From: Nanobdellota archaeon
GTDB lineage: Archaea > Nanobdellota > Nanobdellia > Pacearchaeales > GW2011-AR1
Reading direction: 5' to 3'
Assembly: GCA_018901625.1 (NCBI GenBank)
Contig: JAHIEM010000037.1
Span: forward strand, 1-20,182
DNA length: 20,182 nucleotides
A program made the position numbers and the translations under genes. Shown here piece by piece: positions 19,788-20,182 of the stretch; the stretch's first letter is position 1; every line of letters starts with the position of its first letter. The notes beneath the pieces are model-generated. The model saw only the letters and a program-made list of their open reading frames with translations, searched no databases and was not told the DNA's origin.

Positions 19788-19796
19788 TATTTAAAT
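19788..19796 (-). promoter_or_regulatory. TATA box of the AbiEii-like gene
   Basis: Minus-strand ATTTAAATA is centred 26 bases before ATG 19766; this decides the start. Confidence 0.5.
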
Positions 19797-19847
19797 CTTA
19801 TCTCAATTTTTCGTAATAGTTCAATGCCCCCTTTTTCAAAATATCAA

Positions 19848-19881
19848 TTTTGTCGACTATAAACTGAATGCCCCCGCCGGG
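19848..19881. repeat. tRNA-proximal att-like site
   Basis: Contains the 3' end of tRNA-Glu and 21 bases of flank. 31 of 34 positions match 18608-18641, with a constant offset of 1240 bases. A third short match, AATGCCCCC, lies at 19823-19831. Confidence 0.75.
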
Positions 19882-19903
19882 ATTTGAACCCGGGTCGCCA
19901 CCG

Positions 19904-20001
19904 TTCTCCGATAAATCTTCAGAAAATTCTTTGAATTTTCGGAATTTCCAGTTGCCCAAGAGGGCAGAGTCTTCCTTTCATCAAGGTGAAACTCCCTGAG
20001 T
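19904..20001 (-). other. tRNA-Glu intron 2, position 37/38 (98 bases)
   Basis: Central helix C32-T-C-T35 with GGAG; bulges CA^A and AA^C. Unusually long for an archaeal tRNA intron, with internal hairpins GCCC-tctt-GGGC and GAAAATTC-aaa-GAATTTTC. It contains TTGATGA and CTGA, like C and D boxes, but without a convincing closing stem. Confidence 0.85.
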
Positions 20002-20017
20002 TGAGAGGGTGGAATCC

Positions 20018-20051
20018 CTAGCCTCCATCTTATCTTTTGATGAGAATGGAT
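20018..20051 (-). other. tRNA-Glu intron 1, D-loop position 21/22 (34 bases)
   Basis: Central helix GGCC with GGCT; bulges AA^A and AG^G; intron stem TCCAT with ATGGA and a further ATC-aaaa-GAT hairpin. Removing exactly these 34 bases restores a normal D-arm with A21 and the GG of the D-loop. Confidence 0.82.
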
Positions 20052-20182
20052 TTGGCCTCTAGACTACAGGGGCATCCTCTTTCGAGGCAGTTTTTAAACT
20101 GAAGATACCTATTTAAATTTTTAGTATTCCCAAATCCGATTTCTTGAACATACCTTTTAATTTCTTCTTGTCTTGATAAAAA
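20030..20182 (-). CDS. Possible C-terminal end of a gene running into tRNA-Glu (partial)
   Basis: A 50-codon frame open from the window edge to TAA inside tRNA intron 1. The start, RQEEIKRYVQEIGFGNTKNL, faintly resembles the C-terminal helix of LAGLIDADG endonucleases (...EIG..N.KHL.RY). The later part overlaps the tRNA and its promoter and is unlikely to be conserved protein. Weak evidence; more sequence upstream would decide. Confidence 0.25.
   Translation of the reverse strand, partial: FLSRQEEIKRYVQEIGFGNTKNLNRYLQFKNCLERGCPCSLEAKSILIKR

Larger units (their letters stand above)
19869..20073 (-). tRNA. tRNA-Glu(CTC) with two introns
   Basis: Splicing gives a 73-base tRNA: acceptor GCCCCTG with CGGGGGC (one G-U), D-arm GTCT...GGAT with loop AGAGGCCAA, anticodon arm CCACC-CTCTCAC-GGTGG (anticodon CTC), four-base variable loop CGAC, T-arm CCGGG-TTCAAAT-CCCGG, discriminator A; CCA is not encoded. 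Exons: 20052-20073, 20002-20017, 19869-19903. Both exon-intron junctions form bulge-helix-bulge motifs. Promoter candidates are minus-strand AAATTTAAAT around 20111-20120 (about 17-base leader) and GTTTAAAAAC at 20090-20099. The CTC anticodon reads GAG; another tRNA-Glu for GAA should exist elsewhere. Confidence 0.93.

Noticed and set aside
19904..20001. C/D box guide RNA inside tRNA-Glu intron 2
   Set aside because: TTGATGA and CTGA are present, but flanking bases do not form the closing stem, and a perfect hairpin occupies the expected guide region. Kept only as a remark.

Overview
This window looks like the chromosome of an AT-rich archaeon, probably of the DPANN group (Woesearchaeota/Pacearchaeota-like; the exact lineage is inference). 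The signs are a FEN1 end with a PCNA-binding tail, the two clamp-loader subunits RfcS and RfcL, the tiny ribosomal protein eL41, an intein-split HerA-type ATPase, a split tRNA gene with bulge-helix-bulge (BHB) introns, and archaeal promoters. In at least ten genes a TTTATAAA- or TTTAAA-type TATA box is centred 24-27 bases before the ATG, so most transcripts look leaderless. Several genes with a longer leader carry a Shine-Dalgarno sequence.

Layout. 1-1250: end of fen1, then a self-inhibited Fic protein. 1258-6020: six related signal-peptide, multi-membrane-span proteins, four leftward and two rightward around a dyad-rich divergent promoter. 6103-6671: a leftward operon of three small membrane proteins, two of them too short for routine gene calling. 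6717-7717: a HEPN-like/MNT nucleotidyltransferase pair with three tandem 22-base repeats directly upstream of its promoter. 7930-8922: a Trm5-like methyltransferase preceded by a short ORF and three consecutive hairpins. 8931-11475: a HerA/DUF87 ATPase interrupted by a LAGLIDADG intein exactly in its P-loop, with its 3' end duplicated. 11613-14015: an MgtC/DUF4010 membrane protein and a divergent membrane-anchored thioredoxin-fold protein. 14102-16632: rfcS, an unknown 130-aa gene and rfcL with 1-base gaps. 16702-17709: an unknown 140-aa gene, eL41 and a DtxR/MntR-type repressor with its operator on its own start codon. 17783-17939: a strongly structured element, possibly a guide RNA. 18012-19766: a RHH/RelE pair, a HicBA pair and an AbiEii-like nucleotidyltransferase. 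19869-20073: tRNA-Glu(CTC) with introns at 21/22 and 37/38.

How it fits together. Replication and translation housekeeping genes are interleaved with toxin-antitoxin-like cargo. HicBA and the nucleotidyltransferase lie between the intact tRNA-Glu 3' end and a 34-base imperfect copy of that end 1240 bases away, as expected of an element integrated at a tRNA gene. No integrase is visible. The least explained system is the membrane-protein cluster at 1258-6671, followed by the hairpin-rich segments around trm5, the herA tail and 17783-17939. Function claims rest on motifs read by eye; no database search was possible.
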